A DNA stretch of 64,000 nucleotides from Streptococcus sp. (GCA_030527925.1 JAUMZW010000003.1:1-64000), one strand, 5' to 3'. Positions 8,210-16,433 are shown, counted from the first letter of the stretch. The notes: generated by a model not told the origin, from the sequence alone. Made by a program: numbers and translations.

Positions 8210-9019
8210 TCATTCAAAGCCTAAATAACTAGAAAAACCTAGTAAATAGAAAGCCATTGCAATGGATAAATCTTCGGAATCATAGTTTTGCTGAGCAGCA
8301 ATGTCTCTAATTTCATCAAATACTGTATCATTTGGAATAGTTGAAGAATCTAGTTCTGATACAGCTTCATTGATAACTTCTGGCAAAACCATGCACATAT
8401 TATAGAAGGCATCTTTCTGTCCCGTCACAAGTGAATAAAATCGGTCTAAACTAACACGTCTTATATATTTATGACCCATTTTTTGACCATCAACTTTGGG
8501 CTCCCATTTGATATTTTGAGAATTTTTCGCAATTGCCTCAACTAAAAAGCACGCACAATCGTCATCTTGTAATAATTGGTTTTGCATTTTAATAAAAGTT
8601 TTACCAGAAGAAGCTGAATTCATTGTATTATGCTTATTTTTCATTTCAACATATACACGACTGACTCGAGAACCATCTGGCATTGTTATACCATTTGGAT
8701 TTTCAAAAATGACATCCCAACCACCTTCTTCACCATTGTTTGGAACACGACAATGTTCAATATACCTGAAAATTATTTGATGAAAATAACCAATGTCGTT
8801 ATTATTTGATTTATCACGTTGTCTAAAAATTTCATTACTAATAATCTGCTCCCAAGAACTTCTGTAAACAGATTTATCAAAAATTAATTTTATTGGATCG
8901 ACAATATTCTTATTAAACCGTTTCAAATCAAAAGATTGTAATTTCTCCCCATATTTATCAATGGTCAATTGAACATGATTATAAAAATCTTCTTCACTAA
9001 TAAATGATAAGTTCCACAT
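8210..9019 (-). CDS. Type II restriction endonuclease, Eco47II/Sau96I family (predicted GGNCC)
   Basis: A 269-residue nuclease. The segment GGWDVIFENP with Asp102, then VYVEMKNKHNTMN with Glu125 and Lys127, forms the PD-(D/E)xK-type active site and matches the signature of Eco47II-family enzymes, which cut GGNCC. The start codon follows the methylase stop codon directly, with GGAGG 9 nt upstream, so the two are translationally linked. It cleaves unmodified double-stranded DNA such as incoming phage genomes. The family assignment is strong from the EMKNKHNTMN motif; the exact site is inferred from the family. Confidence 0.85.
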   Translation of the reverse strand: MWNLSFISEEDFYNHVQLTIDKYGEKLQSFDLKRFNKNIVDPIKLIFDKSVYRSSWEQIISNEIFRQRDKSNNNDIGYFHQIIFRYIEHCRVPNNGEEGGWDVIFENPNGITMPDGSRVSRVYVEMKNKHNTMNSASSGKTFIKMQNQLLQDDDCACFLVEAIAKNSQNIKWEPKVDGQKMGHKYIRRVSLDRFYSLVTGQKDAFYNMCMVLPEVINEAVSELDSSTIPNDTVFDEIRDIAAQQNYDSEDLSIAMAFYLLGFSSYLGFE

Positions 9020-10021
9020 TTATAACGCCTCCAAACTTTCTTTTATTTTCACTCCTACTTCATAAGCTAGATTTACAGGAACAGCATTCCCGACTTGCTT
9101 GTATTGATTTCCTATACTTCCATAAAATTCCCAAGAATCTGGAAAACTTTGAATTCGAGCACTCTCACGAACAGTAAACGGACGTGCTTCCAAAGGATGA
9201 CAACGTTCCGTCTGTTTTTGAGTTGGAGATGTCAAGACAGTCAACGACGGTTCATCAAGACTCATTCGTCGTAAAATTCCCGTACGACCTCCTCCCATAT
9301 CCCAAGTTGATTTCATATACTCTTTTGCAATTTCCTCTGGAATATCTCTCCAATATCCTCCTGGAGGCACTAATTCAAATATTTCTCTCTTTTGTTCTGA
9401 ATATTGCATTCCTTGACTGGGTGGACAATCCATCAAAATATCTCGTAAGACAGGTTTATAATTATGTGCCTCTGGATATTCAAAAAAAGTCTTACTTACT
9501 AAATCATTACGGATTCCAACCATAATCATACGTTCTCGCTTTTGAGCAACACCATAATCCCAAGCATTCAAAACTTTTGATTGTACAGTATAGCCTTCCG
9601 ATTCAAAAACATTCAAAATTGTTTCGTAAGTTTTTCCCTTATCATGACTAGTCAAGCCTTTAACGTTTTCAAAAAGAAACATTTTAGGTTGTAACTTTTC
9701 CAAAAAAACAGCATAGTGATAGAATAATGTCCCTCGCGTATCCTCTAATCCTAATCGTTTTCCTGCATATGAAAAAGATTGACATGGAGCTCCACCACTT
9801 AGTAAATCTAACTCACTTTTTTTAATTGAAAAATACCCTTCCAAATCTAGTTTTGAAATATTTGCTATATCATCATGTATAACATTCCAACTTGGACGGT
9901 TAAATTTTAACGTTGCAGCTGCAGCACTGTCAAACTCTACTAATCCAATTGTATCGAATCCCGCTTTTTCAATACCAAGTGCCAAACCTCCCGCACCAGC
10001 AAATAATTCTATCGCTTTCAA
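9020..10021 (-). CDS. DNA (cytosine-5) methyltransferase of the type II R-M system
   Basis: A 333-residue C5-methylase. Motif I ELFAGAGGLALG (5-16) binds S-adenosylmethionine, motif IV APCQSFS holds the catalytic Cys80, motif VI is ENVKGL (118-123), and the C-terminal QVGNAVP is motif X. Motifs occur in the usual m5C order. It would methylate the site cut by the nuclease just downstream and so protect host DNA. The gene lies 68 bp after the HTH gene and directly before the nuclease gene, so protection is made before the nuclease on one transcript. The target, predicted GGNCC, follows from the nuclease family. Confidence 0.92.
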   Translation of the reverse strand: MKAIELFAGAGGLALGIEKAGFDTIGLVEFDSAAAATLKFNRPSWNVIHDDIANISKLDLEGYFSIKKSELDLLSGGAPCQSFSYAGKRLGLEDTRGTLFYHYAVFLEKLQPKMFLFENVKGLTSHDKGKTYETILNVFESEGYTVQSKVLNAWDYGVAQKRERMIMVGIRNDLVSKTFFEYPEAHNYKPVLRDILMDCPPSQGMQYSEQKREIFELVPPGGYWRDIPEEIAKEYMKSTWDMGGGRTGILRRMSLDEPSLTVLTSPTQKQTERCHPLEARPFTVRESARIQSFPDSWEFYGSIGNQYKQVGNAVPVNLAYEVGVKIKESLEAL

Positions 10022-10089
10022 ATTTTACTCCTTAATTAAAGCAATGATAGCTATCTATCAAAAAAATTAACATTCATTTTATTATATCA

Positions 10090-11397
10090 CTATTTCAATG
10101 AAGTTATATCAAAATATGAAGGTATAAATAATCCTCCACTAGCATATTTTTGTCCGCTATTTGCAAACAATAATGTCATGTTTTCAAAGTCATATAGATA
10201 TTTATCTAAATCATATACTCCTCGTTGAGTTTTTACACGGTCTAACTCATAGAACTCTTCTAACCTATTCACAGTTGTTGGATAAGTTCTACCTATTTTT
10301 TTAAATTTGATTGAATTTTCTTTGACTAATGAAAATTTTTGAATCATTGCTCTAGAGAAATTATGACCAATCATACGTCCCATTAAGAATTGATCTTTTA
10401 AATAAATATTATTTAACAACTTCGTAAATTCTTTCCCTGCAAATAAGGTGTTTACATAATCATTAGAGAGTTGTTTAAGACTCTTATTAAAAAAATTTTT
10501 TGAGAAAAAATCCACAAATGAAGCTAAATACAATTCTAAAAACTCATTAAATGCATTTATAAATAAAGCAAATGATACCTCTTTCCAATCAGTAACACTA
10601 GCTGAAAAGTTACCTACAGAATTCAGATAGTTGTCAATATAAAAATACTCTACCCTAGGTTGTCTTAAATCTACCCCTTTACACCTAATTGTTTCAGAAT
10701 TGCTTTTTCTCTTGAGAAAATCAAAAGCAAAATCAAAATTCCCCAATAAGATTCTTACTAAGATAGAGGATTGCTCTGAAAATATACTCCTACCGTCCAT
10801 TAAAGAAGTATAGAACGAAGCAAACCTTTCACTATAAAAGAAGGAATCTATTTCTTTCAAAACAGCAGCCACCTTTTCCCGGTACGTTTTCATATCTGAA
10901 ATCTTTATGTCTGTGCCACTTGCTAAATTTATAAAGTACATTTTTGATTTTTTGTGATAATCACCATATTTTTCTTCTGGTAGGTTCAAAAACGCTAATC
11001 TAAAAAATTCTTTGTCAGAAGCTATATCAATGTCAAATATAGGTGTCTGTTCAACTTGAGTTAGGTCTGACCTATATGCCTGTGAGTCGGCATTCATAAA
11101 AATATTTAATAAAATCAATTTGATTAAACTTTTCTTCTCTTCTAAATTCCCAAAAAGAAATTCCTCGTTTGAAACACCTAACAGATCGGAATAAAACTCT
11201 ATGTAAGCCTCCGTTAAAAAATAGGGGTTTTTCTTTTTATTCCGTTTTCCATTTTCCAAATTTGATAATCGAAATTTATCTAAACTCACCTTTTCAGAAA
11301 ATTTATCACAAAAAGCTTCTTGCGTTAGCTTCCGTGATTTTCTAGCATCTATAATTCTTTCAGCAATCATTCCATCAATCATTTTTTCAAAATTCAT
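10090..11397 (-). CDS. HTH (XRE-type) protein with long uncharacterised C-terminal region
   Basis: A 435-residue protein. An XRE-like helix-turn-helix occupies about 10-55 (ARKSRKLTQEAFCDKF then LSNLENGKR). The remaining 370 residues, rich in Phe, Lys and Asn, match no family I know and show no membrane helix or catalytic motif. It is the first gene of the minus-strand cargo set, before the methylase, where R-M controller proteins often sit, but it is about four times longer than a typical C-protein. The RBS is GAGG just before the ATG. A TGGTAG-N16-CTACCA inverted repeat lies upstream at 11413-11440 and may be its operator. Roles as an R-M regulator or as a DNA-binding defence effector are both possible. 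Confidence 0.6.
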   Translation of the reverse strand: MNFEKMIDGMIAERIIDARKSRKLTQEAFCDKFSEKVSLDKFRLSNLENGKRNKKKNPYFLTEAYIEFYSDLLGVSNEEFLFGNLEEKKSLIKLILLNIFMNADSQAYRSDLTQVEQTPIFDIDIASDKEFFRLAFLNLPEEKYGDYHKKSKMYFINLASGTDIKISDMKTYREKVAAVLKEIDSFFYSERFASFYTSLMDGRSIFSEQSSILVRILLGNFDFAFDFLKRKSNSETIRCKGVDLRQPRVEYFYIDNYLNSVGNFSASVTDWKEVSFALFINAFNEFLELYLASFVDFFSKNFFNKSLKQLSNDYVNTLFAGKEFTKLLNNIYLKDQFLMGRMIGHNFSRAMIQKFSLVKENSIKFKKIGRTYPTTVNRLEEFYELDRVKTQRGVYDLDKYLYDFENMTLLFANSGQKYASGGLFIPSYFDITSLK

Positions 11398-11694
11398 ATA
11401 AACCTCAAAAGTTGGTAGTATTTTAATAAATAATCTACCATTTTTTACTAACTACAGCAAGCTAAAAAATTGGTTTAATAGACCTATCAAGAAATACTCT
11501 TGAGAAAAATTTTTAATAGTCCTAATCGATGGCCATCAAACGGACGGATTGAAACACATATGATGATATGGCGATAGATATCATATCTTGCATATTACTG
11601 TTTCACCGTTTCTTTATTGTGCCTTTTTGCATCCACTCGGTAACTGTAATAGCTCATTTGTTTCTTTCCGTCTAAGGACTGGAAAGGACAGTTT
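11398..11694. promoter_or_regulatory. Divergent intergenic region between cargo and mobility genes
   Basis: This 297-bp gap separates the minus-strand HTH-R-M-kinase genes from the plus-strand mobility genes and must hold promoters for both. The inverted repeat TGGTAG (11413-11418) / CTACCA (11435-11440) lies close to the HTH gene start. A second one, ATGATAT (11563-11569) / ATATCAT (11578-11584), lies mid-gap. I found no convincing -35/-10 pair and no open frame with a ribosome site. Confidence 0.45.
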
Positions 11695-12180
11695 ATGCTA
11701 AAAGCTAAAGTTAAAATTCTCTATTGTGAACTACTCGGTGAATCTCTCAAACAACAATTGATTGAGAAAGAAATCCCTCAAAATGAAGTAGCCTACTACT
11801 TTGATGATGACATCCGATTAATTTCAGCACCTACCATCAGTCAAATTTTAAAAGGGAAACGTAATATCTCTTTAGATACTGTGGATGCTTTGCAAGAGAC
11901 ACTAGAACTACCCAATGTAAAAAGTGTCTTCTTTCCAAATGCTGACTTCTGTGAGTTACTCATTAGCCAATTGACAGAATTAATTCTTACTGATGGTTCT
12001 AACTCTACAAAGCAATTCTTTCAAGCAAAAGAGATGGATATTCAACAGAATCTCTCAACCTTGACAACTGCCCTCTATGATTACTTTCCTGATTTTCCTG
12101 AAGAAGAAACATCCTATCAAATCGCTGAAAGCTTAGCTGAATGGTTAATTGAATTTGTTGCACTTGTAGCACAACTTTAA
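11695..12180 (+). CDS. Predicted HTH regulator of the element's mobility genes
   Basis: A 161-residue protein whose N-terminal half includes APTISQILKGKRNIS, typical of a Cro/XRE-like recognition region, followed by an acidic helical tail. An AAAGGA site precedes the ATG. It is the first plus-strand gene of the element, ahead of the FtsK-like and Rep genes, where streptococcal integrative elements often carry a transcriptional regulator. Neither the DNA target nor the signal is evident. Confidence 0.6.
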   Translation: MLKAKVKILYCELLGESLKQQLIEKEIPQNEVAYYFDDDIRLISAPTISQILKGKRNISLDTVDALQETLELPNVKSVFFPNADFCELLISQLTELILTDGSNSTKQFFQAKEMDIQQNLSTLTTALYDYFPDFPEEETSYQIAESLAEWLIEFVALVAQL

Positions 12181-12324
12181 GAGAAACACTTTCAAAATTC
12201 TTGAAATCAAAGATTCTTAAAATGCCTTACCATAGAAGTGTACTTAGCTAAGACAGTCCAGCTCACGACTTAAACTGAACAAATCACTTTAATAACTTTC
12301 AAAAACCATATGGAGGTAAATAAT

Positions 12325-12645
12325 ATGGCAATTAAAACCAAATACAAAAAAGGTGGCTACTCTGCCACAACTGCAACTGAATATTTGAAACCTGATAAAC
12401 CAATTCATAGTTTGAGTATTGAACTTGAACCCCAACAACTCTTTGAAGATGGAAAGCCAACTGGTGAGATTATCGCCTACAAGGCAACCTTTGTCCAAGA
12501 AGGGCTTGAACCCTTCCAAGTCAAGTTTGAAGATAAGGTCAAACTGCCTGAATTTCTCAGCTTAGTTCAATTTGACAATCTTCAAGCCGTTGAGGTTCGC
12601 TATAATGTCTACTTCAAAGCTGATGGTCTAAAGGAGGTCAAATAA
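12325..12645 (+). CDS. Small conserved-type element protein, function unknown
   Basis: A 106-residue soluble protein starting MAIKTKYKKGG. The start is set at 12325 because GGAGG at 12311-12315 serves it; an in-frame ATG at 12310 lies on top of that ribosome site. Its stop codon overlaps the start of the FtsK-like gene, so the two are translationally coupled. No domain is recognised. The position before the coupling-type ATPase suggests an accessory role in transfer or maintenance. Confidence 0.6.
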   Translation: MAIKTKYKKGGYSATTATEYLKPDKPIHSLSIELEPQQLFEDGKPTGEIIAYKATFVQEGLEPFQVKFEDKVKLPEFLSLVQFDNLQAVEVRYNVYFKADGLKEVK

Positions 12646-13736
12646 TGGCAACTAAAACAGAGATAATCCTGCAATCCTACTTGCTCCAGAGCCTGAACAT
12701 GGCTTTGGGGGCTCTGATGCAGGGAGAAACCAGCTATACCAACAGCTTCAATATTGTGATTCAAGAAGATGGCTTCATCTTTATCCCCAGACTTCCATGT
12801 TCCTATATCTTAGATGATGAGCTCTATAACAAAATCTTCTTAATTGCCAACGCATCCTTATACCCCAACTATACACTTTTGAAACAGAACGCAACTTACT
12901 TTGTTCCACTCAAGACAGACGATATTCATGTTCAGCGTGGACTCTTCTTTCCATGGAAGGTGGGCATCTCAAAACGATTGGTCATCCCTGATCTCGACAA
13001 ATACACGGTAGGTCTTCCAAAGAATCACATTCCAATTATGGAAAACTTTTCTCTTAATCTTGATAAAGTCAATCATATAGCAATCTGTGGCAGTAGTGGC
13101 TCAGGTAAGTCTTATGCACTCACCTATCTGTTGTCTGTTCTAAAAAATCAATCTGATTTAATTATCGTAGACCCGAAATTCGATAGTCCAAGCCGTTGGG
13201 CTCGCGAACATAAAATTGCGGTCATCCATCCCGTGGAGAATCGCTCTAAGTCTGACTTCGTTTCAGAAGTCAATGAGCGTTTGAGTCAATGCCTTAATCT
13301 GATTCAACAACGTCAGGCAATTCTTTATGACAACCCCCGCCATAAGTTTACCCATCTCACTATCGTCATGGACGAAGTACTGGCTCTTTCAGAGGGTGTC
13401 AATAAGACCATCAAAGACTCCTTCTTCTCCCTCTTATCGCAAATTGCTTTACTTGGACGGACTACCAAAATTCACTTACTCCTTGTCAGCCAGCGTTTCG
13501 ACCATACAACTATCCCAATTTCTGTTCGTGAGCAACTAAATGTTCTCATCCAGATTGGCAATATCAATAAGAAAACAACCCAATTCTTATTCCCTGACCT
13601 CGACCCCGAAGGCATTGTCATTCCCATTGGTCACGGCACTGGGTTGATTCAAGTGATTGATAATGAACATCCCTATCAAGTACTTCCTTTACTTTGTCCA
13701 ACATATTACACAACGGAGGGTATTCACCAAATATGA
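12645..13736 (+). CDS. FtsK/TcpA-like DNA translocase (putative coupling protein)
   Basis: A 363-residue ATPase. The N-terminal 140 residues are unassigned. The ATPase domain begins with Walker [11 protein letters not shown] (148-157), then VDPKFDSP as in FtsK/SpoIIIE proteins, and Walker B LTIVMDEVLAL. No membrane helix is obvious, unlike full-length conjugative coupling proteins. In mobilizable elements such ATPases link the Rep or relaxase DNA complex to a helper secretion channel. The downstream membrane-protein gene starts inside its stop codon (ATGA), and that product may supply the membrane anchor. Confidence 0.7.
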   Translation: MATKTEIILQSYLLQSLNMALGALMQGETSYTNSFNIVIQEDGFIFIPRLPCSYILDDELYNKIFLIANASLYPNYTLLKQNATYFVPLKTDDIHVQRGLFFPWKVGISKRLVIPDLDKYTVGLPKNHIPIMENFSLNLDKVNHIAICGSSGSGKSYALTYLLSVLKNQSDLIIVDPKFDSPSRWAREHKIAVIHPVENRSKSDFVSEVNERLSQCLNLIQQRQAILYDNPRHKFTHLTIVMDEVLALSEGVNKTIKDSFFSLLSQIALLGRTTKIHLLLVSQRFDHTTIPISVREQLNVLIQIGNINKKTTQFLFPDLDPEGIVIPIGHGTGLIQVIDNEHPYQVLPLLCPTYYTTEGIHQI

Positions 13737-14332
13737 AAAAATCATTCTTTATGAGGACTTACAACCTCAATATCTACTTGATTCAGTTTTCACTCTTAAC
13801 AGGTTTCCTTGGATGGTCATTAGACTTTCTAGCAAGTACTCTTGATTTAACATTTCCTATTATCTCTCAAGTCAATATCTACCTAGGAATAGGAAGCCAT
13901 TACGCTTATATGGCTATGAGTTACTTACTAGGTACTTTGTTTGCATCCGTTACGTTTGAAGTCTTGAATCGTATCTGATTTGATAATCTCTTCAACTATT
14001 TCAAATCTATCTACCACATCTACAAGCTCCGTAACTTCCTGAGTCAACGAGAAAAATCAGAGAAAGTCACCACCATAGACAACCAGACCATTACCACCTA
14101 CAACCCAATCAATAGTAGTTTCAATCGCTGTGCTCATAAGAGCGTAGTAGACATCCGAAAAGATGAAGTAACAGTCTTCATCAAAGTTCCTAGAGACCAG
14201 CAAGGGCAAAAAATCTTAGGAAATATGATTTCCCAGTTGAAAGAAGAAGTATCTAGCCAGCATCCTGACTACTATTTCTCTGCACCTAATCGGGTTCGCA
14301 ATAACCTTAGGTTAGTTGGAAAAAGACGGTAA
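13733..14332 (+). pseudogene. Membrane protein gene interrupted by an in-frame TGA
   Basis: The frame starts at ATG 13733, overlapping the FtsK-like stop codon as ATGA. It encodes 81 residues with two membrane helices (about 13-34 and 55-77), then meets TGA at 13976-13978. The same frame continues cleanly for 117 codons (FDNLFNYFKSIY... to VGKRR) and ends at 14330-14332. The ancestral protein would be 199 residues, two-helix N-terminus plus cytoplasmic domain. A TGG (Trp) to TGA change explains it simply. It probably partnered the FtsK-like ATPase. No ribosome site is evident for restarting after the stop. Confidence 0.75.
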
Positions 14333-14383
14333 AAGAGGGGGCTATGGCTTGCGTTAAGCAGTAGCCAAATGGCTCCCTCTTTT
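14331..14383 (+). terminator. Structured terminator-like hairpin before the Rep origin
   Basis: Stem AAAAGAGGG (14331-14339) pairs with CCCTCTTTT (14375-14383), with an inner GGCTA/TAGCC pair. Its distal arm ends in T's, so it can end the FtsK-operon transcript. It could also be a single-strand or double-strand origin structure, given the Rep nick site 25 bp downstream. Confidence 0.5.
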
Positions 14384-14400
14384 CAATTGTTCAAGATAAT

Positions 14401-14443
14401 TGGGGGTTACTACGACCCCCCATTAAATCAATAATCAATAATC
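14401..14443 (+). other. Double-strand origin (dso) of pMV158 type
   Basis: TGGGGG (14401-14406) and CCCCCCA (14416-14422) form a hairpin presenting TACTACGA (14408-14415) in the loop. TACTACG/A is the known nick sequence of pMV158-family RepB proteins, so nicking would fall between 14414 and 14415. Short direct repeats (ATCAATA twice, then ATCA) follow at about 14427-14443 and may be Rep-binding iterons. It lies 70 bp before the matching rep gene. Confidence 0.8.
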
Positions 14444-14489
14444 ACAAACTTCAAATCAATCCAAATAAATTCAAAAGAGGTATTTGCCT

Positions 14490-15098
14490 ATGGTAAAAGA
14501 ACAACGCTCCAATAAGTGGGCTTTCCTATTCTATAAAGAAAGTGCACCAAACAACTATTTAGATGTACTTGAAGAAATTCACGTTCCCTTTGTAATCTCT
14601 CCTTGGCATGATAAAGATGTAAATAAGAAAACAGGAGAGTTCAAAAAGGCTCATAAGCATGGCGCATTTTATTTTGATTCTCTCAAAAGCTATTCACAAG
14701 TATCAGAACTTATCAAAGATAAATTAAACGGACCTGCTCATGTCGAACCTGTAATATCTCCAAAAGGAATGTATGACTACTTTACACATGCAGAGAATCC
14801 TGATAAAACTCCTTATGACATTAAAGACATCGAAAGCGGTTGTGGATTTAACCTTGACCAATTCTTGATACAACAAAACTCTGATGACTTCATGACAGAA
14901 GTGATTGATACTATTGAGCAAAACGATTTTACTGAATTTGAAGAACTAGTTTGGTATGCACGTGATAACAATACCGCTCTACTAGGATTAATCATTGAAC
15001 GTACTTACTTTTTCGCTCGTTATCTGGATTCACGTCGGCACAACCCAAAACGCATAGAAAAAGTTATTGAAGAACAGGAGGACGAAAACGATGAGTAA
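14490..15098 (+). CDS. Rolling-circle replication initiator, Rep_2 (pMV158 RepB) family
   Basis: A 202-residue HUH endonuclease that nicks the dso and starts rolling-circle replication. Features resembling pMV158 RepB are SPWHDKDV (metal-binding Asp), the HUH-type KAHKHGAFYF and the catalytic-Tyr region GMYDYFTHAE. The start at 14490 is preceded by AGAGG with 9-nt spacing; a TTG 6 nt upstream is too close. In an integrated element, Rep would act after excision on the circular form, and may replace a relaxase in mobilization. Its stop overlaps the start of the next gene. Confidence 0.88.
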   Translation: MVKEQRSNKWAFLFYKESAPNNYLDVLEEIHVPFVISPWHDKDVNKKTGEFKKAHKHGAFYFDSLKSYSQVSELIKDKLNGPAHVEPVISPKGMYDYFTHAENPDKTPYDIKDIESGCGFNLDQFLIQQNSDDFMTEVIDTIEQNDFTEFEELVWYARDNNTALLGLIIERTYFFARYLDSRRHNPKRIEKVIEEQEDENDE

Positions 15099-15273
15099 TT
15101 ATCCATTATTATTAACAAGACAACAAGCTTCTGATTTTCTAGGTATCGACCCAAAATCATTTGATAAGTATATTCGTAAACACCCAGATTTTCAATGCTT
15201 TATGCTTGGAAAACAAGAACGGTATTTAAAATCTAAACTCCTTAATTTTATTGAAAATCATTGCGTAAATTAA
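15091..15273 (+). CDS. Small HTH protein, excisionase-like
   Basis: A 60-residue protein (MSNYPLLLTRQQASDFLGI...). LLLTRQQASDFLGIDPKSFDKYI fits a MerR/Xis-type helix-turn-helix, as in excisionases. AGGAGG precedes the ATG, which lies inside the end of the rep gene. The position directly before the integrase gene is the usual one for Xis, which bends DNA at att arms to favour excision. It could instead regulate integrase expression. Confidence 0.7.
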   Translation: MSNYPLLLTRQQASDFLGIDPKSFDKYIRKHPDFQCFMLGKQERYLKSKLLNFIENHCVN

Positions 15274-15279
15274 CTTAAC

Positions 15280-15343
15280 GATTGATAAAATAGAACTTTT
15301 CGTTTATTCTGTATATGACTAGTCTATTTTATCAATCATTTTT
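15280..15343 (+). terminator. Long hairpin between the xis-like and integrase genes
   Basis: GATTGATAAAATAG (15280-15293) pairs perfectly with CTATTTTATCAATC (15324-15337) and is followed by ATTTTTTAT, forming an intrinsic terminator or attenuator ahead of the integrase gene. The right copy of the 16-bp inverted repeat (15317-15332) overlaps its distal arm, so a bound protein could affect both transcription and recombination. Confidence 0.65.
15317..15332. repeat. 16-bp inverted repeat, right copy
   Basis: GACTAGTCTATTTTAT, the exact reverse complement of 6910-6925. It is located in the integrase leader about 30 bp before the integrase start codon. Confidence 0.6.
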
Positions 15344-15364
15344 TATAAAAGAAAGGCTGATAAA

Positions 15365-16414
15365 ATGGCAACTATTACGAAACGTGGTAACTCTTACCGT
15401 GCAACTGTTTCACTTTACAAAAAAGGGGAATACAAGCGAGAAACTAAAACCTTCAGTAACAAAAAAGATGCTGAACTTTGGACTTTAGAAATGGAGCTTG
15501 AAAAAGGGCGTGGGAAAAACATTGCTGAACGTTCTACACTATTTACAGACTTTTATCGCAACTGGGTAGAAACTGTAAAGAAAAATGATGTCCGTGAAGC
15601 AACTTTCATCAATTATAAGAGAACTCTTGTAGTTGTTGATAATCTTTTTGATGGGATTCAGCTCAAACATATTGATGATATTATAATGCAGAAAAAGATT
15701 GATAAATATGCTGAATCTCACTCAAAGAAGACTGTAAAAGAGCTTGTTTTGAAGATACGTGGTTCATTAAAATACGCTTATGCCCGTGGATTAATTACAA
15801 ATGACTTTGGTCATCTCTTAAAATCAAAAGGGAAAGAGCTACCAAAACGCAACATTCCCCTATCTGTTACAGAATTTAAAAAATTAAGGCAGTATTGCTT
15901 AAATCATGTAGAAGAAGATGAATTTAATATATTAGTAGCTCTAGCCCTTGAAACTGGTGCAAGACGTGGCGAACTACTCGGTCTCAAAAAAGAAGATATT
16001 TTTGAGTACGGTATTAAAGTTAGGCGTTCAATTAGCCCAACTAATGACGATACACAACTAAAAACCAAACATTCTAAGCGTGATATTTCTATCAATAAAG
16101 ACATTTATCAAATCCTAGTAAATCTAGCTGATACTAAAACCGATTATGTTTTTGATTGGAATGGATTTAGACAAGCTGGGCAACTTAAACGCTTACTGAA
16201 ACAACTTGACCTAACTAAAACAACATTTCACGGCTTACGTGATACTCACGCTTCTTTTCTATTTTCAAAAGATATTAGTCTTGATTATATTTCAAGACGT
16301 TTAGGGCACAATTCAATCTTGACAACTCAACAATATTATCTTGAATTAATGCCAGAAAAAAAGCACCAGCAAGATGCTGATGCTTTAAGTCTCTTAAACG
16401 ACTTATCACTATAA
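15365..16414 (+). CDS. int: Tyrosine-family site-specific integrase
   Basis: A 349-residue recombinase that integrates and excises the element at the rpsI 3' end. The N-terminal arm-binding domain (about 1-55) starts ITKRGNSYRATVSL, a SAM-like core-binding domain follows (about 60-155), and the catalytic domain (165-349) has Arg in GARRGELLGL, Lys in KTKHSKR, HGLRDTH, His in LGHNS and the nucleophile Tyr in TQQYYLEL. The gene ends 52 bp from the att core, as is usual for such elements. The ribosome site is AAAGG. Confidence 0.95.
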   Translation: MATITKRGNSYRATVSLYKKGEYKRETKTFSNKKDAELWTLEMELEKGRGKNIAERSTLFTDFYRNWVETVKKNDVREATFINYKRTLVVVDNLFDGIQLKHIDDIIMQKKIDKYAESHSKKTVKELVLKIRGSLKYAYARGLITNDFGHLLKSKGKELPKRNIPLSVTEFKKLRQYCLNHVEEDEFNILVALALETGARRGELLGLKKEDIFEYGIKVRRSISPTNDDTQLKTKHSKRDISINKDIYQILVNLADTKTDYVFDWNGFRQAGQLKRLLKQLDLTKTTFHGLRDTHASFLFSKDISLDYISRRLGHNSILTTQQYYLELMPEKKHQQDADALSLLNDLSL

Positions 16415-16433
16415 TTAACACCAACTGACACCA
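16414..16433. repeat. Probable integrase arm-type sites, right end
   Basis: Adjacent repeats ATTAACACCA and ACTGACACCA, overlapping the integrase stop region and 33 bp from the att core. They match the pair at 6891-6910 in sequence and spacing. Confidence 0.55.

Noticed and set aside
11545..11556. GGATTGAAAC-like string resembling the end of a type I CRISPR repeat
   Set aside because: It occurs once, with no regularly spaced second copy and no cas genes in the window.
12289..12519. Minus-strand open frame opposite the small element gene
   Set aside because: Shadow of the well-supported plus-strand gene at 12325-12645, with no start signal.
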